Shown: positions 1 to 7,555 of the stretch, in pieces | Layout of the letters: each line of letters begins with the position of its first letter | How positions within the stretch are numbered: position 1 is the first letter of the stretch | Assembly (NCBI GenBank): GCA_964560425.1 | Contig: CAZLLE010000001.1 | Coordinates: forward strand, 1-26,955 | From: CAZLLE01 sp964560425 | GTDB lineage: Bacteria; Campylobacterota; Campylobacteria; Campylobacterales; QNZT01 | Direction: 5' to 3' | Length of the DNA stretch: 26,955 nt | The notes under the pieces: generated by a model | The model's input: the letters and a program-made list of their open reading frames with translations, nothing else | What the model was told of the DNA's origin: nothing | Databases searched by the model: none | Position numbers and translations under genes: made by a program

Positions 1-2
1 TT

Positions 3-500
3 TTACATAGAGAGTTATTAGCTATGCCACTATTACCAGAACAGAGAGCTCAAACTCTATATTGTTTAGCTTCTATGCATTATTCAGATAATAAATTTGA
101 TTTATCTGAAGAAGAGTATAAAGAGGCTTTAAGTTTTTATAAAATAAGTATTGATAATAAATTAGAATATAGGGGTATAGTAGCAGATATATTATATAAA
201 TTAGCACTAATTCATGTAAGAGAAGATGATAATGAAAAATTAAGATTAGCAGAGAGTGAATTTAATGATGCTATATCCAAATATAAATCCTTGATGATGA
301 AATTTCCACAACAATATCTACATAAAATAGCTGATGCATTGGCTCAATTGGCAAAATTACACCTCAAAATTGGTAAAAAAGATTTAGCCAAAAAAGAGTA
401 TAGAGAATTATTTAAAAGATACAAAGTTCTTGCCAAAGACTATCCAAATCGTTACTATCACAAAATTAAAAAAGTAAATCAGGTTTTAGTAAATTTTTAA
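3..500 (+). CDS. TPR-repeat protein, 3' part (5' end outside window)
   Basis: The reading frame is open to the first base, so the gene starts upstream; the ATG at 24 is merely the first one visible. About three TPR-like helical pairs can be seen with a period near 50 residues. Each has the pattern 'L..LA.LH' followed by an acidic/lysine linker and 'A..E(Y/F)..A...YK' (for example LYKLALIHV then AESEFNDAISKYK, and LAQLAKLHL then AKKEYRELFKRYK). Each unit is preceded by a similar 'Y...IAD' segment, and the protein stops in the middle of a fourth unit. TPR solenoids usually act as protein-binding scaffolds; nothing here shows the partner. No enzyme motif is visible. It lies 59 bases upstream of an ABC exporter that has its own promoter, so a functional link is only possible, not shown. 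Confident as a TPR-like protein, with function unknown. Confidence 0.75.
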   Translation, partial: LHRELLAMPLLPEQRAQTLYCLASMHYSDNKFDLSEEEYKEALSFYKISIDNKLEYRGIVADILYKLALIHVREDDNEKLRLAESEFNDAISKYKSLMMKFPQQYLHKIADALAQLAKLHLKIGKKDLAKKEYRELFKRYKVLAKDYPNRYYHKIKKVNQVLVNF

Positions 501-516
501 ATAAAAATTATATTTT

Positions 517-525
517 TGTTACAAT
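517..525 (+). promoter_or_regulatory. extended -10 promoter of the ABC exporter operon
   Basis: TG-T-TACAAT matches the extended -10 box typical of Campylobacterota sigma-70 promoters, preceded by a T-rich stretch and no clear -35. The expected transcript start is near 532, about 28 bases before the ATG at 560. Confidence 0.5.
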
Positions 526-552
526 CCTAGAATAAAATTTAATCTAGGATTG
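522..552 (+). promoter_or_regulatory. 31-base inverted repeat overlapping -10 and RBS of ABC exporter
   Basis: Perfect 10-base arms (CAATCCTAGA at 522-531, TCTAGGATTG at 543-552) are continued after one mismatch by four more pairs around position 537. The left arm starts inside the -10 box and the right arm holds AGGA (546-549), the best ribosome binding site for the ATG at 560. No T tract follows, so a terminator is unlikely. It looks like an operator or a start-masking hairpin. Confidence 0.55.
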
Positions 553-559
553 CTACATT

Positions 560-2335
560 ATGCAAAGATATACTTTCAAAAATATTCTTCATGAGGCACT
601 AAAACATAAAAAATATATAATTATCGCACATATAATTGCAATTTTTTCTGTAATTATCTCACTACCTATACCAATGATGATACCCTTGCTTATTGATGAA
701 ATCCTTCTTGATAAGCCAGGATATATGCTTGAAATAATGCACTCTATTTTTAATGAGCAGAAGAGTAGCTATTTTTATATATTCATTATTTTAGTCTCGG
801 TTATATTTTTACGAGCAGTTGGATTGGCTTTAACTGTTTTGCAAAAATGGTATTTTACTAATATATCCAAAGATATTATATTTAATATTCAAAAAAGCCT
901 TTTACATCATATATCTAAGAGTGAATTGAGTGAGTATGAAAATTTTGGTGGTGGTAAAATTGCATCACTTTTGATTGTAGATGTTGGGACTCTTGATGGT
1001 TTTATTGGGGGGAGTATTAGTAATTTTATTATCTCATCTTTAACTATAATTGGTATATCTGCTACTCTATTGTATCTTAATTGGCAACTTGGGCTTTTTA
1101 TTATTATCTTTTTACCTATTATTGCTTTTATTGGCAATAAGATTGGTAGAAGAGTTGGAAAATTAAGAAAAATAGAGAATAAAAATGTTGCTCTTTTTCA
1201 AGAATCTTTGGCAGAAAACATGGACTTATATTGGCAGATCAAGGCTAGTAATCAAGAAGATATTTTTATCAATAGATTAATCTCCCAAGCAGAAGAGATT
1301 AAAAAAAGTGCTATAAACTTCTCTTATCAATCTCAAGCGGCAAATCTTTTTTCATACTTTCTTTTTCTTATGGCATTTGAAATATTTAGAGCTTCAGGTA
1401 TCTTATTGGTAGAGTATTCAGATTTAACTATTGGTGTTATGTTGGCTATTTTTGGTTACTTATGGGTCATTATGGCTCCTATTAATAGTGTTATTAATAT
1501 TCAGTATAGTTACTTTAGTGCAAAAGCTGCATTAGAGCGAATCAATGAAATTTTTGATATGAAATTGGAGCCGAAATTTGAGCATAAAAAAAATCCATTT
1601 CGTAATACAAATACAAATAAAGTAGAGATAAAAAATCTCTCTTTTGAGTATGAAAAGGGTAAATCATCTCTTAAAAATATTAATATGAAATTTAAAAAAG
1701 GTTCTAAAGTAGCAGTTGTTGGTGAGACAGGAAGTGGAAAAACAACTTTAGCACAACTTTTAGTAGGATTTTATCAGCCTCAACAAGGAGAGATATTATA
1801 TGATGATATCAATTACGATCAAATAGGTTTAGATGTAATTAGAGAAAATGTTTTTTTGGTTCTACAATCACCAATGTTATTTAATAATAGTATTAGATTT
1901 AATTTGACATTAGGAAAAGAGGTTGATGGTGATCTGCTTGCAAAAGCAATTCAAGTATCCCAACTTCAGTCCCTTATTGATAGTTTGGATAAAAAAGTAG
2001 ATACTGTTATTGGTAAAAATGGTGTGAAACTTAGTGGCGGACAGAGACAAAGACTCTCAATAGCTAGAATGGTTATTGCAAATCCAAATGTTGTGATTTT
2101 AGATGAGTCTACCTCTTCACTTGATGTCAATACAGAGCATACTCTGTTTGAAGAGTTATCTTCATTTTTACGAGATAGAACAACAATTATCATTGCTCAC
2201 CGCCTCTCTACTATTGAAAAGGCAGATTATATCTATGTTTTGGATAATGGCGAAGTTATTGAAGAGGGAGAACATCAATCTCTTCTTGCTCAAAATGGAC
2301 AATTTGCCGATTTTTTTAATAGGAGTAAGGGTTGA
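560..2335 (+). CDS. ABC exporter, fused permease and ATPase
   Basis: A 591-residue half-transporter of the type IV (MsbA-like) exporter fold, acting as a dimer in the inner membrane to move a substrate outward with ATP. The N-terminal half has about six hydrophobic segments (around residues 17-50, 70-92, 145-192 and 262-305). The ATPase domain covers about 352-591 and is complete: Walker A GETGSGKT (388-395), Q-loop Gln436, signature LSGGQ (491-495), Walker B VVILDE (511-516), D-loop SSLD, and switch His547. There is no peptidase C39 or other N-terminal extension. The TTG start of the next gene overlaps its stop, so it is coupled to a SYLF protein. That pairing suggests a lipid or envelope substrate, but this is inference; drug, lipid or peptide export cannot be told apart from the sequence. 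It converges on an operon holding HlyD-like and TolC-like genes. Confidence 0.9.
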   Translation: MQRYTFKNILHEALKHKKYIIIAHIIAIFSVIISLPIPMMIPLLIDEILLDKPGYMLEIMHSIFNEQKSSYFYIFIILVSVIFLRAVGLALTVLQKWYFTNISKDIIFNIQKSLLHHISKSELSEYENFGGGKIASLLIVDVGTLDGFIGGSISNFIISSLTIIGISATLLYLNWQLGLFIIIFLPIIAFIGNKIGRRVGKLRKIENKNVALFQESLAENMDLYWQIKASNQEDIFINRLISQAEEIKKSAINFSYQSQAANLFSYFLFLMAFEIFRASGILLVEYSDLTIGVMLAIFGYLWVIMAPINSVINIQYSYFSAKAALERINEIFDMKLEPKFEHKKNPFRNTNTNKVEIKNLSFEYEKGKSSLKNINMKFKKGSKVAVVGETGSGKTTLAQLLVGFYQPQQGEILYDDINYDQIGLDVIRENVFLVLQSPMLFNNSIRFNLTLGKEVDGDLLAKAIQVSQLQSLIDSLDKKVDTVIGKNGVKLSGGQRQRLSIARMVIANPNVVILDESTSSLDVNTEHTLFEELSSFLRDRTTIIIAHRLSTIEKADYIYVLDNGEVIEEGEHQSLLAQNGQFADFFNRSKG

Positions 2336-2997
2336 AACAACTTTTTGGAATTATTTTAATAATGATAGCGGGATTTTCATCACTCTTAGCAAATACAGCA
2401 GAATATGATAGAGTTATTGAATCATCCAATGTTTTAAAGAGAATGCTAAATTTACCAGAAAATGCCATTCCTCCGCTTCTATTTCAAAAAGCAGAGGCAA
2501 TAGCAATTATTCCCTCATCTTATAAAGTAGGATTTATTTTTGGTGCAAGGTATGGTAATGGACTTTTATCTGTAAAAGATGAGAGTGGAGTTTGGGGAAA
2601 TCCTATATTTATATCTTTAGCTGGAGGAAGTTTTGGTTTTCAGATTGGAGCATCTCAAAGTGATATAGTATTGGCATTCAAAACTAAAAGAAGTATCAAT
2701 GGATTGATTAGTTCAAAATTTACCTTGGGTATAGATGCTTCCATAGCAGCGGGTCCTGTTGGACGAGAAGCTTCTGTAGCTAGTGATCTATTTTTGGAAT
2801 CAGAAGTTTATACTTATGCTTTGAGTAAAGGGTTTTATGCTGGATTATCTTTGTCTGGCTCTTCTATTATGGTTGATGAGTTGGCAAATGAACACTTTTA
2901 TGGTGAAGGTGCATCACCTACAGATATCATGAATAATTACAAAATTCAAGTACCTGCTGTGGTGGATAGATTTAAAATTTTATTTAATGGGAAATAA
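2332..2997 (+). CDS. SYLF-domain (Ysc84-like) lipid-binding protein
   Basis: 221 residues with an N-terminal signal sequence (hydrophobic residues 4-20, probable cleavage after LLA near residue 20), so probably periplasmic. The rest matches the SYLF/Ysc84 family: 'AEAIAIIPSSYKVGFIFGARYGNGLLSV' near 50-80, then 'SFGFQIGASQSDIVL', 'FTLGIDASIAAGPVGR' and 'SKGFYAGLSLSGSSI'. SYLF domains bind phosphoinositides in eukaryotes; in bacteria they are secreted or periplasmic proteins of poorly known role. The start is TTG at 2332 inside the stop of the ABC exporter (TTGA overlap), with AGGAG at 2321-2325 as ribosome binding site. This argues for cotranslation and perhaps joint action at the envelope. 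The family call is firm; the role is unknown. Confidence 0.85.
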   Translation: MKQLFGIILIMIAGFSSLLANTAEYDRVIESSNVLKRMLNLPENAIPPLLFQKAEAIAIIPSSYKVGFIFGARYGNGLLSVKDESGVWGNPIFISLAGGSFGFQIGASQSDIVLAFKTKRSINGLISSKFTLGIDASIAAGPVGREASVASDLFLESEVYTYALSKGFYAGLSLSGSSIMVDELANEHFYGEGASPTDIMNNYKIQVPAVVDRFKILFNGK

Positions 2998-3005
2998 AAT
3001 TAGTA

Positions 3006-3848
3006 CTAATCTTGAAAACTATTATTGATTCGGTCATTAAAATCATAAAATTGTCCATAAGCAGAATCATATCTAATCATAGTTTGCAAACTAGCAAGAT
3101 ATTTGGAAAATGATGTTCTAGTTAGTTGAAATGTCCTGATAAGATCTAGAAGCCATAATGGTACTTGGTGAGGGTAACATTTTAACTCTAATATTACATT
3201 ATTATTATCAGGTCTATTTGCCTCTTTTGCATAGACAAATTGACTATCATAATTGATAAGTTTTTTTTGATCAGCAACTAATGTATATCTATCTTCTAAA
3301 TGAGCTTTCATGTTTATATCCATGGTTACTCTGACATAATCATCTACTTCAGATACAAATGCTCTTCTTCTATATTGTGTATATATTCTAGGAGAGGCAT
3401 TATATTTCATGGCTGTTCTATAGAATAACTCTTTATTTTTTAGTTCAGATGGATTTCCCTGCTCAGAAGTTCTATAGTTGTAATCTGTAAACATATTTGG
3501 CCACTCATCTGCTCCTACCTTTGCTCTATACTTATTTACTACATTTCCATCTTTGACTTTTATTTCCAAAAAATATGGAGCTTTTGTGCCATCATCATAA
3601 GCACGAGAACGCATATTAAATCTAGGGCTTCTTACATATAATCTATTTGTTGCAAATGTAAGATTTGGTGTGTCAAAATAGAGACTATTGACTTGATAAA
3701 AGTGGTTTGGTGCTGATAATGAGTGAGCATCTAATGAACAGTATGCCATTAAAAAATCTGTCATAGGTTCAACCATCTCGTAAGGTATTACATATTTTAA
3801 TTCATATCTATCTAATTTTGATAAATATGCTCCTCCTAAACTTGCCAT
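3006..3848 (-). CDS. VTC-domain protein (polyphosphate polymerase-like)
   Basis: 280 residues forming a triphosphate-tunnel (VTC) domain, related to yeast Vtc4, which makes polyphosphate from ATP. The basic and acidic tunnel pattern is complete: RYELKY (Lys18), SLYFDTP (55-61), R80 and R82 in 'NMRSRAYDD', FLEIKVK (Glu95, Lys97, Lys99), 'KYRAKV' (Arg108), 'QYRRRAF' (160-164), 'RVTMD' (Arg173, Asp177), ILELK (Glu221, Lys223) and SFSKY (Lys249). No membrane segment is present, so it should sit in the cytoplasm. It is the last gene of a tight four-gene operon, overlapping its upstream neighbour by one base (TAATG). Bacterial VTC genes are commonly found with DUF4956 genes, as here. Polyphosphate synthesis is the family expectation; another nucleotide-derived product is possible. 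Confidence 0.85.
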   Translation of the reverse strand: MASLGGAYLSKLDRYELKYVIPYEMVEPMTDFLMAYCSLDAHSLSAPNHFYQVNSLYFDTPNLTFATNRLYVRSPRFNMRSRAYDDGTKAPYFLEIKVKDGNVVNKYRAKVGADEWPNMFTDYNYRTSEQGNPSELKNKELFYRTAMKYNASPRIYTQYRRRAFVSEVDDYVRVTMDINMKAHLEDRYTLVADQKKLINYDSQFVYAKEANRPDNNNVILELKCYPHQVPLWLLDLIRTFQLTRTSFSKYLASLQTMIRYDSAYGQFYDFNDRINNSFQD

Positions 3849-5047
3849 TAATAGACCCTTTTATTTTTTAGAATATCTTTGAAATCAGAAGTTTCAAGTT
3901 GATTTGTAAGATATAGAAGTGTTACATATTTGTTTAATATCTGATAAAGTGTTTTTGTCTTCTCTTTTTCAAATTTTAGATGCTGTTTTTTTATACTTAG
4001 TAAAAATTTAATTGGATAGGAGTTTTTTTTATTCTTTATATTAATTTTAGATTTTTGAATATCTACTTTTTTAAAGTAGTTTATTAAAGATTTTATATCT
4101 TGTGTTAGTTCTATAATTTTATCATTAAGATTACTCTCTATTTTTTCTATTTTGTTTTGAATATTAAAAATTTTTAACTGCTCTTTTAATATATTTGTAC
4201 TATTTTTTGCCATAGGAATTTCTATACTTAGTCCAACTGAAAGAGCATTTTTACTCTTTTTTGAATCATCAAATTTCATCTCAATATTATCAAGTTTCAT
4301 CTTCTGCTTAATATTCTCTGATCTCATTTTCTCTTTTGCTAACTCTAGTTTACTAATATTGCTTTTTGAAAAAATATTTATGTTTGATTTTGGGAATGAT
4401 CCCATATTTTGATTAATGTAGTCCATTATTTTATATGGATCTAGAAAAATATGTTGATTGATCTCTCTTCTAATGGTGAATAAATTTTCTATTTTTAAAA
4501 TTCTTTGAATTTTATATAGTAGCTTTTGATATTTTCTCTGTTCTTTTAATTGTGCTAACTCTATATTGTTGATACTTTTTTTTATCTCGTATAAAGTAAT
4601 TATATCAGACTCTTTTTCTAATAAACTTTTTTTCATATCTAAACTATTTTGCTTGAAATTCATCTCTTCAAGGAGTACATGTAGGAGCCTATTTTGATAC
4701 ATTGTCTCTATTAAAACTTTATATCTATCTTTTATCAAATCCATTTTTTGAAGATAAATCTCCTCTTGATATAGCTTTTTATTTAAATTATATATTTTCT
4801 CTTCATTATCTACTTGTGAAAAACTTTTTGTGTATAGTCTGATTGTATAGTCCCTCTCTACATCACTAAAATGGGAGTGTTCAATATTAATTCTTGCTTT
4901 ATCAATATAGTTGTGATCAAATTTTTTATCCAATAATAGATTATTACTACTATCTTTATTGAAGTCTATATGCAAAAAGTTATCTATTAAATTTGCATTT
5001 AATATCTGTATGGTTAATACAGATATTAATAAATATATTTTATTCAA
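3848..5047 (-). CDS. putative TolC-like outer-membrane channel protein
   Basis: 399 residues with a signal sequence (hydrophobic 4-18, 'LLISVLTIQILNA') and long, Lys/Glu-rich helical stretches (about 85-180 and 225-345) like the coiled-coil hairpins of outer-membrane efflux proteins. It is somewhat shorter than usual TolC (about 430-490) and lacks a motif that proves the family, so much of the case rests on position: directly after an HlyD-type adaptor. The start is TTG at 5047, with AAGGGGA (read on the minus strand at 5055-5060) overlapping the stop of the upstream gene; the gap to that gene is 11 bases. The stop overlaps the VTC start. An alternative is another coiled-coil periplasmic protein. 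Confidence 0.6.
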   Translation of the reverse strand: MNKIYLLISVLTIQILNANLIDNFLHIDFNKDSSNNLLLDKKFDHNYIDKARINIEHSHFSDVERDYTIRLYTKSFSQVDNEEKIYNLNKKLYQEEIYLQKMDLIKDRYKVLIETMYQNRLLHVLLEEMNFKQNSLDMKKSLLEKESDIITLYEIKKSINNIELAQLKEQRKYQKLLYKIQRILKIENLFTIRREINQHIFLDPYKIMDYINQNMGSFPKSNINIFSKSNISKLELAKEKMRSENIKQKMKLDNIEMKFDDSKKSKNALSVGLSIEIPMAKNSTNILKEQLKIFNIQNKIEKIESNLNDKIIELTQDIKSLINYFKKVDIQKSKINIKNKKNSYPIKFLLSIKKQHLKFEKEKTKTLYQILNKYVTLLYLTNQLETSDFKDILKNKRVY

Positions 5048-5058
5048 TTTTTGTCCCC

Positions 5059-6114
5059 TTAATGTAGTTTAATGGAGTTTAGTTTTTGAAAAATTGTACT
5101 GCTACTCTGATTATTCTCAATTGGCATTGAAATAGATACTTTTTGTCCTAGTTTGAGATTGTTTTTTGGAATTTCAATTAATACTTTATATCCCCATAGA
5201 GGAACAATTTTATATTTTTTTAATCTCAATGGAAAATTAACAATTCTTGTACTAATGCTTCTTACATATCCTTTGATCTTCTCCTCCTCTTTATATAGTT
5301 GAGATAGGGGATGTACTATTACCTCTTGATTAATTTTAATATCTGTTGGAATATCTTCATGGATATATCCTGTTACATAGCTTGGGTATAGTGGATGTAT
5401 GCTAATAATTGGGGCAAACTCTTTGATTGATTGATTTTCTGTATAGTTTACATTACCTATATCTCCATCATAAGGTGCATATAGTGCTATAATAGAGTTA
5501 TCTTTTTCTAAGAGTGTTTTTTTGTGTTTTAGATCTTTTATCTGCTCTTCTAATGGATTATTTATGGTTTCTAGTGAATCCAAGATATTAGATTTTTTTA
5601 GAGCATAGAGCTTTTTTAGATTATCTCTCTTTTTTTGTAGGGATTTAATCTTTACATGAAGTATGCTGTCATAATTTGTTTGATTAGCTTGTATTGTTTG
5701 GAGTAGCTTTTGATTAGTATCTTCCTTTTTTTGATACTCTTTGATCTGAAAATCAAGCTGTGATAACTCTTGATACTCTTTTAGTTCAATAGCTTTTAAT
5801 TGAGAGTGAATATTATCCTCTTTGACAATTTTTTTAGCTACTAATTCATTTATTTTATAATCAATTGTGCTAAGTTTTGAGTTAATATTTACTCGGCTAA
5901 CTTCAGCCAATTTCTCACCCTTTGTCACTTTTTGTCCAACTACAACATAAAGTTTTTTTACCTGAACAGGAAAAGGAAAATTTAAACTTTTCTCTTTGCT
6001 CTCTGTGAGTCCCAAAAAGCTATTAGTCATGTTTTTATTATTAATAGTAATGAAAATCAAAATACCAACAGCTATTAACCATGCAAAATATATAAATAGT
6101 TTACTTGTTCTCAT
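5059..6114 (-). CDS. HlyD-family membrane fusion (periplasmic adaptor) protein
   Basis: 351 residues. An N-terminal membrane anchor (about 7-25, FIYFAWLIAVGILIFITI) is followed by half of a lipoyl-like domain (about 47-76, 'VQVKKLYVVVGQKVTKGEKLAEV'), a long coiled-coil hairpin (about 82-205), the second lipoyl half ('IIALYAPYDGDIGNVNYTENQSI', about 207-230) and a beta-barrel C-terminal part ending in 'LKLGQKVSISMPI'. This order is that of adaptors linking an inner-membrane transporter to a TolC channel. No RND or ABC pump is encoded in the operon; the inner-membrane partner would have to be the DUF4956 protein or a transporter encoded elsewhere. The start overlaps the DUF4956 stop by four bases (ATGA), which implies translational coupling. 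Confidence 0.82.
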   Translation of the reverse strand: MRTSKLFIYFAWLIAVGILIFITINNKNMTNSFLGLTESKEKSLNFPFPVQVKKLYVVVGQKVTKGEKLAEVSRVNINSKLSTIDYKINELVAKKIVKEDNIHSQLKAIELKEYQELSQLDFQIKEYQKKEDTNQKLLQTIQANQTNYDSILHVKIKSLQKKRDNLKKLYALKKSNILDSLETINNPLEEQIKDLKHKKTLLEKDNSIIALYAPYDGDIGNVNYTENQSIKEFAPIISIHPLYPSYVTGYIHEDIPTDIKINQEVIVHPLSQLYKEEEKIKGYVRSISTRIVNFPLRLKKYKIVPLWGYKVLIEIPKNNLKLGQKVSISMPIENNQSSSTIFQKLNSIKLH

Positions 6115-6794
6115 AACTCTACCGTTGCCTCCTGCATCATAAAATTAATACCACCAATAGTTTGAACATTATTAAGCTCACCTACAAAATCATCTTGTCT
6201 TACACTTTTTTTCAATTTTACTTGGTATGCATAATCTAATCTATCTCCTTGAGCCATATCTCTTAGAGTAATTAGAGCAAAAGATTTACAATATTTTTTG
6301 AAAATTTCCTCCATGTGCTTTTTTGATTGTGTATCATTCTCAAGATTAAATCGTATCATTCCATCAAAATAGCTGCTCTCTCCAAATGGAGATATATATA
6401 GTAAAAATGCGACAATAATAAAAGCAAGAGCTCCAACAATTGCAATCTCAAATCCATTTACACCACATGATACGCCAACGGCAAGTGAAGAGAATATAAA
6501 GACAATATCCCTAGAGTCTTTGAAATTGGTTCTAAATCTAATAACTGCCATAGCTGCCATTATTCCTATACCTCTAGCCAAAGAGTCACCTACTGCTTCC
6601 ATAACAGTAGTTGATACTATAGCTATAAGAACAATAGATTGAACATAATTTCTAGAGTATGATAAAGCTCGATATGTTTTTTCATAAGTAATGGCAATGA
6701 GTGTTGATAAAATAAATGCTAATAAAACAGCATATATAAGTGTAATTACACTTGCATTGTTTGTTGTTGTCTGTAAAGTTAAAAAATCTAACAA
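6111..6794 (-). CDS. DUF4956 inner-membrane protein
   Basis: 227 residues with an N-terminal membrane domain of about four segments (about 15-37, 48-66, 95-112, 117-137) and a cytoplasmic C-terminal domain (about 145-227). The stretch 'MEAVGDSLARGIGIMAAMAVIRFRTNFKDSRDIVFIFSSLAVGVSCG' (split here at about 64-110) is the conserved core of DUF4956. Families of this type are often encoded beside VTC-domain genes, as here; the biochemical role is not established. A plausible role is to anchor or gate the product of the VTC enzyme, by analogy with the membrane domain of yeast Vtc4. It is the first gene of the operon. The start is TTG at 6794 with a strong AAGGAG (minus strand, 6801-6806) six bases before it. 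Confidence 0.82.
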   Translation of the reverse strand: MLDFLTLQTTTNNASVITLIYAVLLAFILSTLIAITYEKTYRALSYSRNYVQSIVLIAIVSTTVMEAVGDSLARGIGIMAAMAVIRFRTNFKDSRDIVFIFSSLAVGVSCGVNGFEIAIVGALAFIIVAFLLYISPFGESSYFDGMIRFNLENDTQSKKHMEEIFKKYCKSFALITLRDMAQGDRLDYAYQVKLKKSVRQDDFVGELNNVQTIGGINFMMQEATVEL

Positions 6795-6817
6795 TTTATT
6801 CTCCTTTGTTGTTACAA

Positions 6818-6823
6818 TTTATA
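6818..6823 (-). promoter_or_regulatory. possible -10 box of the DUF4956-HlyD-TolC-VTC operon
   Basis: TATAAA on the minus strand, which would start transcription near 6811 and leave a leader of about 16 bases that still includes the ribosome binding site. No extended TG is in place, so this is a weak call. Confidence 0.3.
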
Positions 6824-6942
6824 TCGACATATGGAAAAATGAGTTTACTAGTAAAAATTTTATATTTTTTTAAGAAGCTAAGATTCTAATAGTAAAATCT
6901 ATTTTGATAAGTTTATGAAAATACAAAATAAAATATAAGATG

Positions 6943-6951
6943 TGTTACTAT
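6943..6951 (+). promoter_or_regulatory. extended -10 promoter of the DedA operon
   Basis: TG-T-TACTAT, an extended -10 box of the same form as the one at 517. The start would fall near 6958, 37 bases before the ATG at 6995. It lies in the 200-base gap between divergent operons. Confidence 0.45.
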
Positions 6952-6975
6952 CTTGTTTCTCTAACGAGATAGTAA
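6945..6975 (+). promoter_or_regulatory. 31-base inverted repeat over the DedA promoter
   Basis: Arms of 13 bases (TTACTATCTTGTT at 6945-6957, AACGAGATAGTAA at 6963-6975) pair with one mismatch (G-U in RNA) around a 5-base centre TCTCT. The left arm contains the -10 box. No plus-strand gene lies upstream, so it cannot serve as a terminator for one. It fits an operator for a dimeric regulator or a 5' leader hairpin. Confidence 0.55.
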
Positions 6976-6994
6976 TATTTTAGGATGTATTTAT

Positions 6995-7555
6995 ATGGAA
7001 GATCTTTTAAGTTCGCTCTCTACTTATGGTTATATAGCACTTTTTCTCTACTCTTTTGGTGGGGGGTTTTTTGGATTAATTGCTGCAGGTGCTTTATCTT
7101 ACATGGGAAAAATGGATATCACAGTCTCTATTGCTGTAGCATTTTTAGGAAACTATATAGGCGATATGTTTCTCTTTTATCTCTCTCGATATAACAAACA
7201 ATTTACGACTCCATACATGAAAAATCATAGAAGAAAATTTGCTCTCTCTCATGTTTTGATTAAAAAGTATGGAAATTGGGTAATTTTTATCCAAAAATAT
7301 ATTTATGGTGTCAAAACATTAGTTCCTATTGCTATGGGGCTTTCAAAATATAGTTTTGTAAAATTTGGTATTTTAAACCTTCCTGCCTCTTTATTGTTCT
7401 CTCTCTTTTTTGGACTTTTGAGTTATAAAGGTGGCGAACAGATTATAAATGCTGCTGGTTATGTTAAAGATAACCCATGGATTATGCCAATTATTTTATT
7501 TACTCTAATTGGACTACTTTGGCTCTATTTTTCTAAGGCAACTAAGAAAAAATAG
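6995..7555 (+). CDS. DedA-family membrane protein
   Basis: 186 residues of the DedA/VTT family. There are hydrophobic segments at about 10-32, 45-62, 128-145 and 160-178, with the family signature 'GNYIGDMFLFYLSRY' near 52-66 and 'KYIYGVKTLVPIAMGLSKYSFVKF' near 101-124, where the family has F.PG.R......AG...M....F. DedA proteins act in the inner membrane as flippases for polyprenyl phosphate or phospholipids; which applies here is not visible. The usual acidic residue in the N-terminal re-entrant loop is not obvious: the loop reads GGGFFGLIAAGAL. The stop overlaps the GTG start of a glycosyltransferase by one base, which fits a role in recycling a lipid carrier for glycan assembly. A weak AGGAT at 6982-6986 serves as ribosome binding site. 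Confidence 0.85.
   Translation: MEDLLSSLSTYGYIALFLYSFGGGFFGLIAAGALSYMGKMDITVSIAVAFLGNYIGDMFLFYLSRYNKQFTTPYMKNHRRKFALSHVLIKKYGNWVIFIQKYIYGVKTLVPIAMGLSKYSFVKFGILNLPASLLFSLFFGLLSYKGGEQIINAAGYVKDNPWIMPIILFTLIGLLWLYFSKATKKK

Noticed and set aside
2999..3010. Palindrome ATTAGTACTAAT between the SYLF and VTC stops as a terminator
   Set aside because: Six-base arms without loop or T tract; too weak and AT-rich to claim termination.
3848..6794. Complete type I secretion system with the neighbouring ABC exporter
   Set aside because: The ABC exporter is on the other strand, coupled to a SYLF gene, and no RTX-like or other secreted substrate is present; the HlyD/TolC genes belong with VTC and DUF4956. 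Kept only as a side idea.
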